From: Xanthomonas sp. XNM01
Lineage (GTDB): Bacteria; Pseudomonadota; Gammaproteobacteria; Xanthomonadales; Xanthomonadaceae
DNA: 64,000 nucleotides
Assembly: GCF_014851915.1 (NCBI RefSeq)
Contig: NZ_JACVAP010000002.1
Location: forward strand, 682,001-746,000
Direction of reading: 5' to 3'
The translations under genes and the position numbers were made by a program. Position 1 is the stretch's first letter. Every line of letters begins with the position of its first letter. A model generated the notes under the pieces. That model had not been told where the DNA came from and did no database searches. It worked only from the letters and a program-made list of their open reading frames with translations. Below, in pieces: positions 1 through 7,917 of this stretch.

Positions 1-100
1 TCATCGTGCCTTGGGGGTTTTCCGGGGTCCTGTTCAGCTTCTGCGTGATGCAATGCAGCCACCACCACCGCGGGATTGGCCCGCAAGCAAGGAGTCGGCC

Positions 101-898
101 ATGAAGCAAGCGTCCACCATCCTGACCGCAGCGGGCGCGCTGCTCGTCGGCGGCATCGCCACCGCCGCCTACATGAACAACCGCGATGCCTCTCCGGATG
201 GCAGCGCGCTGGTCGCCGGCGATGCGCGGCCCGGCGCGGACGCGCTGGCCGACAAGGAGCCGGCGATCGACTTCGCCGACGTGGTCAAGGTCGACGAGAT
301 CACCGAGAAGGAAAAGCAGTACGCCACGGTGATCGGCAGCGACCCGGTGCGCGAGACCACCACCACCAGCGTGCCGCAGCAGGTCTGCCAGGACGTGGTC
401 GTGCAGGAGCGCCTGCCCGAGCGCGACGGCAATGTCGGCGGCACCGTCGCCGGTGCGGTGATCGGCGGCCTGCTCGGCAACCAGGTCGGCGGCGGCAGCG
501 GCAAGAAGGCGGCCACCGCGGCCGGCGCGATCGCTGGCGGCGTGATCGGCAACCAGGTCGACAAGCGCCACGTCGGTGGCCGCGTGGTGACCCGTACCGA
601 GCAGCAGTGCCATACCGAGAACATCAGTTCCGAGTCCTCGCGCGTGACCGGCTACAACGTCACCTACCGCAACGCCGACGGCACCACCGGCACGATGCGC
701 ATGGCCAGCAAGCCGGGCAACCGCGTGGCGCTGGGCAATGCGGACAAGGTCGTCGGTTACGACGTGACCTACCGTTACGAGGGCCAGGAAAGCACGGTCC
801 GGATGGACCAGAAGCCGGAAAGCAGCCGGCTGCCGATGATCGACGGCCGGCTCGTCACGGCCACCACGGCGCCGTCCGCATCGGTCGAGCGCCAGTAA
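101..898 (+). CDS. Glycine-zipper 2TM domain envelope protein
   Basis: A 265-residue protein with an N-terminal signal or anchor segment (about residues 5-25) and a central glycine-rich pair of segments (AGAVIGGLLGNQVGG and AGAIAGGVIGNQV) typical of the Rick_17kDa/SlyB glycine-zipper fold. Such proteins usually sit in the outer membrane or periplasm and help envelope integrity. The C-terminal third holds two similar strands (TGYNVTYRNADG and VGYDVTYRYEG), suggesting an internal repeat. The start was placed at 101 because AAGGAG lies at 89-94; an in-frame start further upstream lacks a ribosome site. There is no lipobox cysteine, so it is not an obvious lipoprotein. The exact role is not known. 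Confidence 0.8.
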   Translation: MKQASTILTAAGALLVGGIATAAYMNNRDASPDGSALVAGDARPGADALADKEPAIDFADVVKVDEITEKEKQYATVIGSDPVRETTTTSVPQQVCQDVVVQERLPERDGNVGGTVAGAVIGGLLGNQVGGGSGKKAATAAGAIAGGVIGNQVDKRHVGGRVVTRTEQQCHTENISSESSRVTGYNVTYRNADGTTGTMRMASKPGNRVALGNADKVVGYDVTYRYEGQESTVRMDQKPESSRLPMIDGRLVTATTAPSASVERQ

Positions 899-930
899 CG
901 TCCGACCGGCACGCATGGCGTGACCGGACC

Positions 931-955
931 GAAGGCCGGCCCTGTGCCGGCCTTC
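931..955 (+). terminator. Hairpin after the glycine-zipper gene
   Basis: A perfect 10-bp stem (GAAGGCCGGC / GCCGGCCTTC) with a 5-nt loop lies 32 nt after the stop codon. No U-tract follows, so termination strength is uncertain. Confidence 0.5.
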
Positions 956-1017
956 GCCGTATCCGGGGGTGGACATTTTGCCGCAGTGCGGATTGCGGTC
1001 CAGTGGGTGACGCTCGA

Positions 1018-1023
1018 TACAAT
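1018..1023 (+). promoter_or_regulatory. Candidate -10 box of the acyl-CoA dehydrogenase gene
   Basis: TACAAT lies 27 nt before the ATG, with TTGCGG 19 nt upstream of it. A transcript would start near 1030 and have a leader of about 20 nt. This is pattern matching only. Confidence 0.45.
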
Positions 1024-1050
1024 CGATCCACTCTCCTACCGGGTCCGGCA

Positions 1051-2214
1051 ATGGCACTTGCTCCGTACGATCTGTTCGATGTCCGTTCCCTGCTGACCGA
1101 CGACGAGCGCGCCGTCCAGGATGCCGTGGCCCGCTTCACCGATGAGCGCGTCCTGCCGCTGATCGGCGACGCGTTCGACCAGGCGCGCTTTCCGCATGAA
1201 CTGGTGCCCGAGATCGCCAGCCTCGGCCTGCTCGGCTCCTCGCTGCCGGAGGAGTACGGCTGCGCCGGCCTCAACGCGGTCAGCTACGGCCTGATCTGCC
1301 AGGAACTGGAGCGCGGCGATTCGGGCCTGCGCAGCTTCGTCAGCGTGCAGTCTTCGCTGTGCATGTATCCGATCTTCGCCTACGGCAGCGAGGAACAGCG
1401 CCGCCGCTGGCTGCCGGACATGGCCGCCGGCAAGGTCATCGGCTGTTTCGGCCTGACCGAGCCGCATGGCGGTTCCGACCCGGCCAACATGAAGACCCAT
1501 GCGCGCAGGGACGGTGGCGACTGGGTGATCAACGGCTCCAAGATGTGGATCACCAACGGCAACCTAGCGGACGTCGCGATCGTCTGGGCGCAGACCGAGG
1601 ACGGCATCCAGGGTTTCCTGGTCGAGAAGGGCACGCCCGGCTTCAGCGCGCAGGAAATCAAGCACAAGATGAGCCTGCGCGCATCGGTGACCTCGTCGCT
1701 GTTCTTCGACAACGTTCGCGTACCCGACAGCAGCCGCCTGCCCAACGTGAAGGGCTTGAAGGGCCCGCTGGGCTGCCTGACCCAGGCCCGCTACGGTATC
1801 ACCTGGGGCCCGGTCGGTGCGGCGATCGCCTGCCTGGACGAGGCGCTGAACTACTCCAAGGAACGCATCCTGTTCGGCCGGCCGGTCGCCGCGACCCAGA
1901 GCGCGCAGATCAAGCTGGCCGAGATGGCGAGGCGGATCACCCTGGCGCAGTTGCTGGTGGTCCAGCTTGGTCGCCTCAAGGATGCCGGCACGCTGCAGCC
2001 GCAGCAGGTGTCGCTGGCCAAGTGGAACAACTGCCGCATGGCGATCGACATCGCCCGCGAATGCCGCGACCTGCTCGGCGGCGCGGGCATCACCACCGAG
2101 CACGCCGCGATCCGGCACGCCCTGAACCTGGAATCGGTGATCACCTACGAGGGCACCGAAACCGTGCACCAGCTGGTGATCGGCCGCGAGCTCACCGGCA
2201 TCAACGCATTCTGA
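1051..2214 (+). CDS. gcdH: Glutaryl-CoA dehydrogenase-type acyl-CoA dehydrogenase
   Basis: A 387-residue FAD enzyme of the acyl-CoA dehydrogenase family, expected to oxidise and decarboxylate glutaryl-CoA to crotonyl-CoA in lysine and tryptophan breakdown. Motifs typical of the GCDH branch are present: SVQSSLCMYPIFAYGSEEQ near residue 100, FGLTEPHGGSDP in the FAD/substrate region, WITNG, and the C-terminal TYEGTE, whose Glu367 matches the catalytic base. The C-terminus GRELTGINAF resembles known GCDH tails. No ribosome site is strong; the ATG at 1051 gives the family length and follows a plausible -10 box. Substrate is inferred by family resemblance; the lysine-degradation genes are not nearby. 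Confidence 0.85.
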   Translation: MALAPYDLFDVRSLLTDDERAVQDAVARFTDERVLPLIGDAFDQARFPHELVPEIASLGLLGSSLPEEYGCAGLNAVSYGLICQELERGDSGLRSFVSVQSSLCMYPIFAYGSEEQRRRWLPDMAAGKVIGCFGLTEPHGGSDPANMKTHARRDGGDWVINGSKMWITNGNLADVAIVWAQTEDGIQGFLVEKGTPGFSAQEIKHKMSLRASVTSSLFFDNVRVPDSSRLPNVKGLKGPLGCLTQARYGITWGPVGAAIACLDEALNYSKERILFGRPVAATQSAQIKLAEMARRITLAQLLVVQLGRLKDAGTLQPQQVSLAKWNNCRMAIDIARECRDLLGGAGITTEHAAIRHALNLESVITYEGTETVHQLVIGRELTGINAF

Positions 2215-2228
2215 TCCGTCTTCCGTCG

Positions 2229-2246
2229 TGCCCGCGCAGGCGGGCA
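2229..2246. repeat. REP-like palindrome
   Basis: TGCCCGC, a 4-nt loop and GCGGGCA form a 7-bp hairpin preceded by CGTCG, in the gap between two co-directional genes. A similar core occurs at 5782-5797. Dispersed palindromes of this kind are common in Xanthomonadaceae, but two copies in one window do not prove a repeat family. It may simply terminate the upstream gene. Confidence 0.35.
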
Positions 2247-2262
2247 TCCAAGGGCGTTCGCC

Positions 2263-2814
2263 ATGTCCCTGCCGCACTTGCAGATCGAAACCGGGCGTCT
2301 GTTGCTGCGTCCGCCGCAGATCGAGGATTTCGAACGCTACGCGCAGTTGCATGCGGATGAGGGCGCCATGCGTTTCCTCGGCGGCCCGATCTCGCGGCAT
2401 GCGGCGTGGCGCAAGTTCCTGCAGATGCCCGGCGCGTGGGCCATGCAGGGCTTCGCGATGTTCTCGGTGATGCACAAGGACGATGGCCGCTGGCTGGGCT
2501 TTCTTGGTCCGTGGCGCCCCGCGGACTGGCCGGGCAATGAAGTCGGCTATGTGTTCCATCCCGATGCGTGGGGCAACGGCTACGTGGTCGAGGCTGCGGT
2601 GGCGGCAATGGACTGGTCGTTCGACACCCTCGGTTGGGACCGTGTGATCCACTGCATCGCGCCGGGCAATCTTCCATCGCAGAAGGTGGCGCAGCGCCTG
2701 GGCTCGACCAATGGCGGGCCGGGCCGGCTGCCCGTGCCGCTGGACGACCAGGACGTGGATGTCTGGGGCCAGACGCGCGAACAGTGGCGGGAGAACCGGA
2801 AGCGCTTGGCATGA
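2263..2814 (+). CDS. GNAT family N-acetyltransferase (RimJ/RimL type)
   Basis: A 183-residue protein of the Acetyltransf_3 class. It starts with the typical LQIETGRLLLRPPQIEDFERY strand and helix split across residues 5-25. It continues through WLGFLGPWRPADWPGNEVGY to WGNGYVVEAA, the acetyl-CoA pyrophosphate loop of this branch, and then WDRVIHCIAPGNLPSQKVAQRLG, the usual motif for residues holding the acceptor side. Members acetylate protein N-termini, amino acids or small amines; the substrate here cannot be told. Its stop codon overlaps the start of the following glutathione transferase gene (ATGA), so the two are probably translated together. Confidence 0.85.
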   Translation: MSLPHLQIETGRLLLRPPQIEDFERYAQLHADEGAMRFLGGPISRHAAWRKFLQMPGAWAMQGFAMFSVMHKDDGRWLGFLGPWRPADWPGNEVGYVFHPDAWGNGYVVEAAVAAMDWSFDTLGWDRVIHCIAPGNLPSQKVAQRLGSTNGGPGRLPVPLDDQDVDVWGQTREQWRENRKRLA

Positions 2815-3455
2815 CCGTCGTGCATGGCTGCTCGGTCTCCGGCAACTGCCACAAGGTGCGGCTGCTGCTGGAACAGCTGCAGCGCCCGTATGACTGGGTC
2901 GAGGTCGACAGCCCCAACGGCGCGACCAGGACCGATGCTTTTCTGGCGATGAACCCGAACGGCAAGGTGCCGGTGCTGCAGCGGGCCGACGGCCAGGTGC
3001 TGGTCGAGTCGAACGCGATCCTGTACTGGCTGGCCGAGGGCACGCCGTTCCTGCCGGACGACGCCTGGGGACGCGCGCAGGCGCTGTCCTGGCTGTTCTT
3101 CGAGCAGTACAGCCACGAGCCGTACATCGCGGTGGCCCGCTTCATCCGCGGCTGGACCGCCCCCGATTCGCCGCGCCGTGCCGAACTGCCGCGGCTGTGG
3201 GAGCGCGGCGCGCAGGCGCTGGCGGTGATGGAGCGGCACCTGCGCGATGCCGAATGGTTCAGCGGCCCGCGTTACGGCATCGCAGACATCGCGCTGTCGG
3301 CCTATACCGCGCACGCCGACGAAGGCGGTTTCGACCTTGCGGCATTGCCCGCGGTCAGCGCCTGGCTGGCCCGAGTACGCGCCACCCCGCACTACCTGGG
3401 CATGCCGGCGGTGGATGCCGCGGTGGCGGCCCGTTTCCAGACATCCCGTCCCTGA
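2811..3455 (+). CDS. Glutathione S-transferase family protein
   Basis: A 214-residue cytosolic GST-fold protein. The N-terminal thioredoxin-like half (residues 1-78) carries the candidate catalytic Ser/Cys in CSVSGNCHKV, the cis-proline in NGKVPVL and the glutathione-binding ESNAILYWLA. The helical C-terminal half ends with YGIADIALSAYTAHADEGGF, the usual N-capping and GIADI motif. Family members conjugate or reduce electrophiles using glutathione. The gene overlaps the upstream acetyltransferase by 4 nt and is followed after 18 nt by a 2-oxoacid dehydrogenase, so all three may share a transcript. The natural substrate is unknown. Confidence 0.88.
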   Translation: MTVVHGCSVSGNCHKVRLLLEQLQRPYDWVEVDSPNGATRTDAFLAMNPNGKVPVLQRADGQVLVESNAILYWLAEGTPFLPDDAWGRAQALSWLFFEQYSHEPYIAVARFIRGWTAPDSPRRAELPRLWERGAQALAVMERHLRDAEWFSGPRYGIADIALSAYTAHADEGGFDLAALPAVSAWLARVRATPHYLGMPAVDAAVAARFQTSRP

Positions 3456-3473
3456 CAGGAACCGCACAGACCG

Positions 3474-5753
3474 ATGAGCAGCGTCGCCATCCCCGCCCGC
3501 ATGAAGGGCATCAACCGCGCCGAGATCTGCGACCGCAACTTCATCGAATTCGTCGACCACTGGCAGGGCCGCAGCGGCACGGCGCCCGCTCCGGGAGGCG
3601 CGGTCCTGCCTGGCAGCGCGCTCGATGCGGCCGGCTTCGTCGAACTGCTGGAATCGCAGCTGGTCTCGCGCCACCTCGACCTGATGGCGCGCGTGCTGCG
3701 CGTGCAGAACAAGGTCTTCTACACCATCGGTTCCAGCGGCCACGAGGGCAATGCGATGGTCGCGCGGCTGGCGCGGCACACCGATCCGGCATTCCTGCAT
3801 TACCGCAGCGGCGGCTTCATGGCCGAGCGCTTCCGCAAGCTGCCGGACATGGATCCGGTGATGGACTCGGCGCTGAGCTTCGCCGCCAGCGCCGACGATC
3901 CTGCCTCGGGCGGCCGGCACAAGGTCTGGGGCAGCAAGCCGTTGTGGGTGCTGCCGCAGACCTCCACCATCGCCTCGCACCTGCCGAAGGCGCTGGGCAC
4001 CGCGCTGGCGATCGAGCAGGCGCGGCGCATCGGCCATGCGCTGCCGGTTCCGGCCGACAGCATCGCGATCTGTTCGTTCGGCGATGCCAGCGCCAACCAC
4101 GCCACCGCGCAGACCGCGTTCAATGCCGCCGCCTGGACCGCGCACCAGAAGCTGCCGGCGCCGGTGCTGTTCGTCTGCGAGGACAACGGCATCGGCATCT
4201 CGGTGAAGACGCCGGACGGCTGGATCGGCAGCCGCTTCGGCAGCATGCCGGGGCTGGACTACTTCGCGGCCGACGGACTGGACCTGGCGGCCGGCTACGG
4301 CCAGGTGCAGGCCGCGGTCGAGCACTGCCGGCGCAGCCGCCGCCCGACCTTCCTGCACCTGCGCACGACCCGGATCATGGGCCATGCCGGCACCGACTTC
4401 GAGATCGAGTGGCGCAGCATCGAGGAGCTGTGCGCGGTCGAGGCCACCGACCCGTTGCTGCGCAGCGCCGCGATCGCCCTGGAATCGGGCCTGTTCTCGC
4501 GCGATGAACTGCTGGCGTTGTACGAACGCGTCCGCCTGCGCTGTTTCACCGCGGCCGAGGAGGCCGACCGGCGGCCGAAACTCGCGTCGCTGCAGCAGGT
4601 GATCGCGCCGCTTGCGCCGTACACGCCCGGGGCGGTGCAGGCCGAGGCCGCCCGTGCGGCCGACCCTGCGCGCCGTATCGGCGCGTTCGGGGGCGAGGAG
4701 CGCCTGCCCGAACGGCAGCCGCCGCGGCACCTGGCGATCCAGATCAATCAGGCCCTGCACGAGCTGATGGCCAAGTATCCGGAGGCGCTGCTGTTCGGCG
4801 AGGACGTCGCCCAGAAGGGCGGCGTCTACACGGTGACCAAGGGCCTGCAAAAGGCCTTCAAGGGCGCGCGCGTGTTCAACACGCTGCTGGACGAGACGAT
4901 GATCCTCGGCCTGGCGCAGGGCTACGCCAACATGGGCATGCTGCCGCTGCCGGAGATCCAGTACCTGGCCTACCTGCACAACGCGGCCGACCAGATCCGC
5001 GGCGAGGCGTGCTCGCTGCAGTTCTTCAGCAACGACCAGTACCGCAACCCGATGCTGGTGCGGATCGCCGGGCTCGGCTACCAGCGTGGTTTCGGCGGGC
5101 ATTTCCACAACGACAACTCGATCGCCGCGCTGCGCGACATCCCCGGGCTGGTGGTCGGCTGCCCCTCGCGCGGCGACGACGCGGCGACGATGCTGCGCAC
5201 ACTGGCGGCGCTGGCGAAGGTCGACGGGCGGGTCGCGGTGTTCCTGGAGCCGATCGCGCTGTACATGACCAAGGACCTGTACGAGGCCGGCGATGGCGGC
5301 TGGCTGTTCCCGTACCCGGAGCAGGGCGAGGCGATGACGCTGGGCGAGGGCCGCGTGTATCCGTCGGGCGCGGCCGAAGGTGTGGCCGACGACCTGGTCG
5401 TGTTCACCTACGGCAACGGCGTGCCGATGAGCCTGCGCGCGGCGCGGGCGATCGAAGCCGCTCACGGCTGGAGCGTGCGCGTGGTCGACCTGCGCTGGCT
5501 GGTGCCGCTCAATGCCGCCTTCATCGTGGAGCAGGCGCGCAGCGCGAAGCGGATCCTGATCGTCGACGAGGGCCGGCACAGCGCCGGGGTCGGCGAGGGC
5601 GTGGTGACCGCGATCGTCGAGGGCGGCCATGGCGGGCGTCCGTTCCGTCGGGTGACCGGGGTGGACACCTACACGCCGCTGGCCGGCGCCGCCTTCCTGG
5701 TGATCCCCGGCGAGGAGGACATCGTGGCCGCGGCGGCCCAGCTGGCCGGCTGA
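3474..5753 (+). CDS. Fused alpha-beta 2-oxoacid dehydrogenase E1
   Basis: A 759-residue thiamine-diphosphate enzyme in which the E1 alpha and E1 beta chains of a branched-chain 2-oxoacid dehydrogenase are joined. Residues 1 to about 390 are the alpha part, with the ThDP motif starting at Gly203-Asp204 (FGDASANHATAQ) and ending at EDNGIGIS. Residues from about 415 on are the beta part, with LFGEDVAQKGGVY, FNTLLDETMILGLAQG and the C-terminal transketolase domain ILIVDEGRHSAGVGEG. It should decarboxylate a branched-chain or similar 2-oxoacid and pass the acyl group to an E2 lipoyl enzyme. No E2 or E3 gene is in this window, so its partners are encoded elsewhere or substrate choice differs. Confidence 0.85.
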   Translation: MSSVAIPARMKGINRAEICDRNFIEFVDHWQGRSGTAPAPGGAVLPGSALDAAGFVELLESQLVSRHLDLMARVLRVQNKVFYTIGSSGHEGNAMVARLARHTDPAFLHYRSGGFMAERFRKLPDMDPVMDSALSFAASADDPASGGRHKVWGSKPLWVLPQTSTIASHLPKALGTALAIEQARRIGHALPVPADSIAICSFGDASANHATAQTAFNAAAWTAHQKLPAPVLFVCEDNGIGISVKTPDGWIGSRFGSMPGLDYFAADGLDLAAGYGQVQAAVEHCRRSRRPTFLHLRTTRIMGHAGTDFEIEWRSIEELCAVEATDPLLRSAAIALESGLFSRDELLALYERVRLRCFTAAEEADRRPKLASLQQVIAPLAPYTPGAVQAEAARAADPARRIGAFGGEERLPERQPPRHLAIQINQALHELMAKYPEALLFGEDVAQKGGVYTVTKGLQKAFKGARVFNTLLDETMILGLAQGYANMGMLPLPEIQYLAYLHNAADQIRGEACSLQFFSNDQYRNPMLVRIAGLGYQRGFGGHFHNDNSIAALRDIPGLVVGCPSRGDDAATMLRTLAALAKVDGRVAVFLEPIALYMTKDLYEAGDGGWLFPYPEQGEAMTLGEGRVYPSGAAEGVADDLVVFTYGNGVPMSLRAARAIEAAHGWSVRVVDLRWLVPLNAAFIVEQARSAKRILIVDEGRHSAGVGEGVVTAIVEGGHGGRPFRRVTGVDTYTPLAGAAFLVIPGEEDIVAAAAQLAG

Positions 5754-5781
5754 CCGGGAAGGCTGCCGCACCTTCACCCGT

Positions 5782-5797
5782 CGCCCGCAGGCGGGCG
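5782..5797. repeat. REP-like palindrome
   Basis: CGCCCGC, AG, GCGGGCG, preceded by CCGT, is similar to the element at 2229-2246. It lies between the E1 gene and the FMN reductase gene and could serve as a terminator. Confidence 0.3.
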
Positions 5798-5835
5798 CCT
5801 ACGCTCGTGCTCCTGTCCCAACGCCGGAGAGGAAC

Positions 5836-6390
5836 ATGGACAAGCGCAGGATCGTGGTGTTCGTCGGCAGCCTGAGGAAGGGCTCCTACAACCGTCTGCT
5901 GGCACGCGCGCTGGAACGGCTCGGCGAGGACCGCCTGGAGTTCGACCACGTCGCGCTGGGCGCGCTGCCGTTCTACGACCAGGATTTCGACGACGATTAC
6001 CCGGCCGCCGGCACCCGGCTCAAGGAGCAGGTGCGCGCGGCCGACGCGGTGCTGTTCGTGACGCCCGAATACAACCGTTCGGTGCCGGGCGTGTTGAAGA
6101 ACGCGATCGACATCGCCTCGCGCCCGTACGGCGACAGCGCGTTTGCCGGCAAGCCGGCGGCGGTGATCGGTGCCTCGGTGGGCGCGATCGGCACCGCGCT
6201 GGCGCAGCAGCACCTGCGCAACATCCTGTCGTATCTGGACATGGCGGTGCTTCCGCAGCCGGAAGCCTTCATCCACTTCAAGGATGGGCTGATCGACGCC
6301 GACGGGCGGATCACCAACCAGGGCACGCGCGAATTCCTGGAGGACTTCGTCGACCGCTTCGTCGAGTGGATCGCGCGCCAGCGCGACTGA
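5836..6390 (+). CDS. NADPH-dependent FMN reductase
   Basis: A 184-residue flavodoxin-like protein of the ChrR/YieF/SsuE group. The FMN phosphate loop GSLRKGSYNRLLA is at residues 11-23, and the second flavin-contact loop TPEYNRSVPGVLKNAID is near residue 77. Relatives reduce quinones, chromate or azo dyes, or supply reduced flavin. A purine-rich ribosome site (GAGAGGAAC) ends just before the ATG. It stands alone downstream of the E1 gene and converges with a UbiH-type hydroxylase gene 40 nt away. The physiological acceptor cannot be inferred from sequence. Confidence 0.88.
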   Translation: MDKRRIVVFVGSLRKGSYNRLLARALERLGEDRLEFDHVALGALPFYDQDFDDDYPAAGTRLKEQVRAADAVLFVTPEYNRSVPGVLKNAIDIASRPYGDSAFAGKPAAVIGASVGAIGTALAQQHLRNILSYLDMAVLPQPEAFIHFKDGLIDADGRITNQGTREFLEDFVDRFVEWIARQRD

Positions 6391-6430
6391 GCGCCAGGGC
6401 ACACGGTCGCCGGGGCGTGGTCGGGGGGTT

Positions 6431-7666
6431 TCAGCCCGGACGCAGCTGGGCCAGGCCGGCCCGCAGGCGCTGCAGCGGGCTGGGATCGGCCGGGCCGGCG
6501 TCGGTCAGGGTCGCCGCCACCGTGCGCCGGAACGGCAGCACGCGGGCGCTGGCACGCAGCGCGGTACTGCGCAGCCAGCGCGCCGGCGCCGTGTCGTTGG
6601 TGTACAGCTCGACGATGGCGCGGGTGGCCTGGTACAGCGGCCAGCTGCCGTGCCGATGCCGGCGCTGGTAGCGGGCCAGCAGGCCGGCGTCGCCGAGATC
6701 GCGGCCGCTGCGTGTCGCATCCGCAGCCAGGTCCATCAGGCGCTCGACGCTGGCCAGGCCCAGGTTGAAGCCGTGCGCGGTGACCGGATGCATGCCCACG
6801 GCGGCATCGCCGGCCAGCGCGAAACGCGGGCCGACGAAGCGGCGCGCATACACGCCGACCAGCGGATAGAGGTGGCGCGTGCTGGCCAGTTCCATCGCGC
6901 CCAGGCGCTGGTCGAAACGGGCGGTCATCATCGTGTTGAATGCCGCCTCGTCCATCGTCGCGGCCAGCCGCGCCTGCTCGCCCGGCAGGGTCAGCACGGC
7001 CGAGGCCAGGTGCTCCTCCAGCGGCAGCAGCGCCAGGGTCTGGCCGTGGCCGAACCACTCCCAGGCGGTGCCCTCGTGCGGCAGCGCATGCTTCATCCGG
7101 CACACCAGCATGCTCTTGCCGAAGTCGTGCAGGTCCGCATCGATGCCCAGCGCCCGCCGGGTCTCGGAAAAGCGGCTGTCGGCGGCGACCAGCAGGTCGG
7201 CCTCGATCCGGGTGCCGTCCTTGAGCCGCACCCAGGCCGCGTGCCGGTCGGCATGGACCGCCTCGACCGTCGCACCCGCATGCAGGGTGATCGCCTCGCC
7301 GCTCTCCTGCGCGGCCAGCCAGGCCGCGGTGCGGATCTGGTGGTTGGGGACGAGGCTGCCAAGCTGTTCCTGCCCGGCGAGAGCGCCGTCGATCCGCAGC
7401 TCGTGCGGCGACTGGCCGTCGATCACGCGCGCGGCGCGCAGGGGCGCGACCGCCGTCTCCGGCAGGTGCCGCCACAGGCCGAGTTCGCGCATCAGCCGCA
7501 TCGAGGCATGGGTCAACGCGATCTCGCGGCCGTCGAAGGCCGGCGCGGCCAGGGCGTCCTGCGGCTGGCGCTCGACCAGCGCCACGCGCCTGCCCTGCAG
7601 GGCCAGGGCGCGTGCCAGGCTCAGCCCGACCGGGCCGGCACCGATGATGGCGACATCGTGCTTCAC
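6431..7666 (-). CDS. UbiH/UbiM-family FAD monooxygenase (ubiquinone hydroxylase)
   Basis: A 411-residue flavoprotein hydroxylase. It has the dinucleotide-binding GAGPVGLSLARAL at residues 9-21, a DG-type motif near LLVAADSRFSETRR, and the second FAD motif FALAGDAAVGMHPVTAHGFN. This last motif, with its HPVTAHGFN tail, is typical of the UbiH/UbiF/UbiM/COQ6 family, which hydroxylates the aromatic ring of ubiquinone precursors using O2. Which ring position it modifies is not certain; the UbiM subgroup is one possibility. It is transcribed away from smc, with 251 nt between the two start codons. No other ubi gene is in the window. Confidence 0.82.
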   Translation of the reverse strand: MKHDVAIIGAGPVGLSLARALALQGRRVALVERQPQDALAAPAFDGREIALTHASMRLMRELGLWRHLPETAVAPLRAARVIDGQSPHELRIDGALAGQEQLGSLVPNHQIRTAAWLAAQESGEAITLHAGATVEAVHADRHAAWVRLKDGTRIEADLLVAADSRFSETRRALGIDADLHDFGKSMLVCRMKHALPHEGTAWEWFGHGQTLALLPLEEHLASAVLTLPGEQARLAATMDEAAFNTMMTARFDQRLGAMELASTRHLYPLVGVYARRFVGPRFALAGDAAVGMHPVTAHGFNLGLASVERLMDLAADATRSGRDLGDAGLLARYQRRHRHGSWPLYQATRAIVELYTNDTAPARWLRSTALRASARVLPFRRTVAATLTDAGPADPSPLQRLRAGLAQLRPG

Positions 7667-7917
7667 CGCGATTCTCCTTGTTTCATGTCCGGGCCAGTGT
7701 AGGCATCCGCCGCGGCGGCGCCCTGATCCTGGTCAATCGCCGCCGGAGATGGCGTGCATCGGCCCTGTACCTGGCAGGAGGGACCGCTATACTGCCGGTT
7801 GGCGTCGGTTTTCCGACACTGTTCGCCTTGTCCGTTCAATGGTTTGGCGGATATTCCAGACAAACCACATCAGTCCGGTCCCGGGTTCGTCCCGCCCGGC
7901 CGCAGAACGACCGCCGC

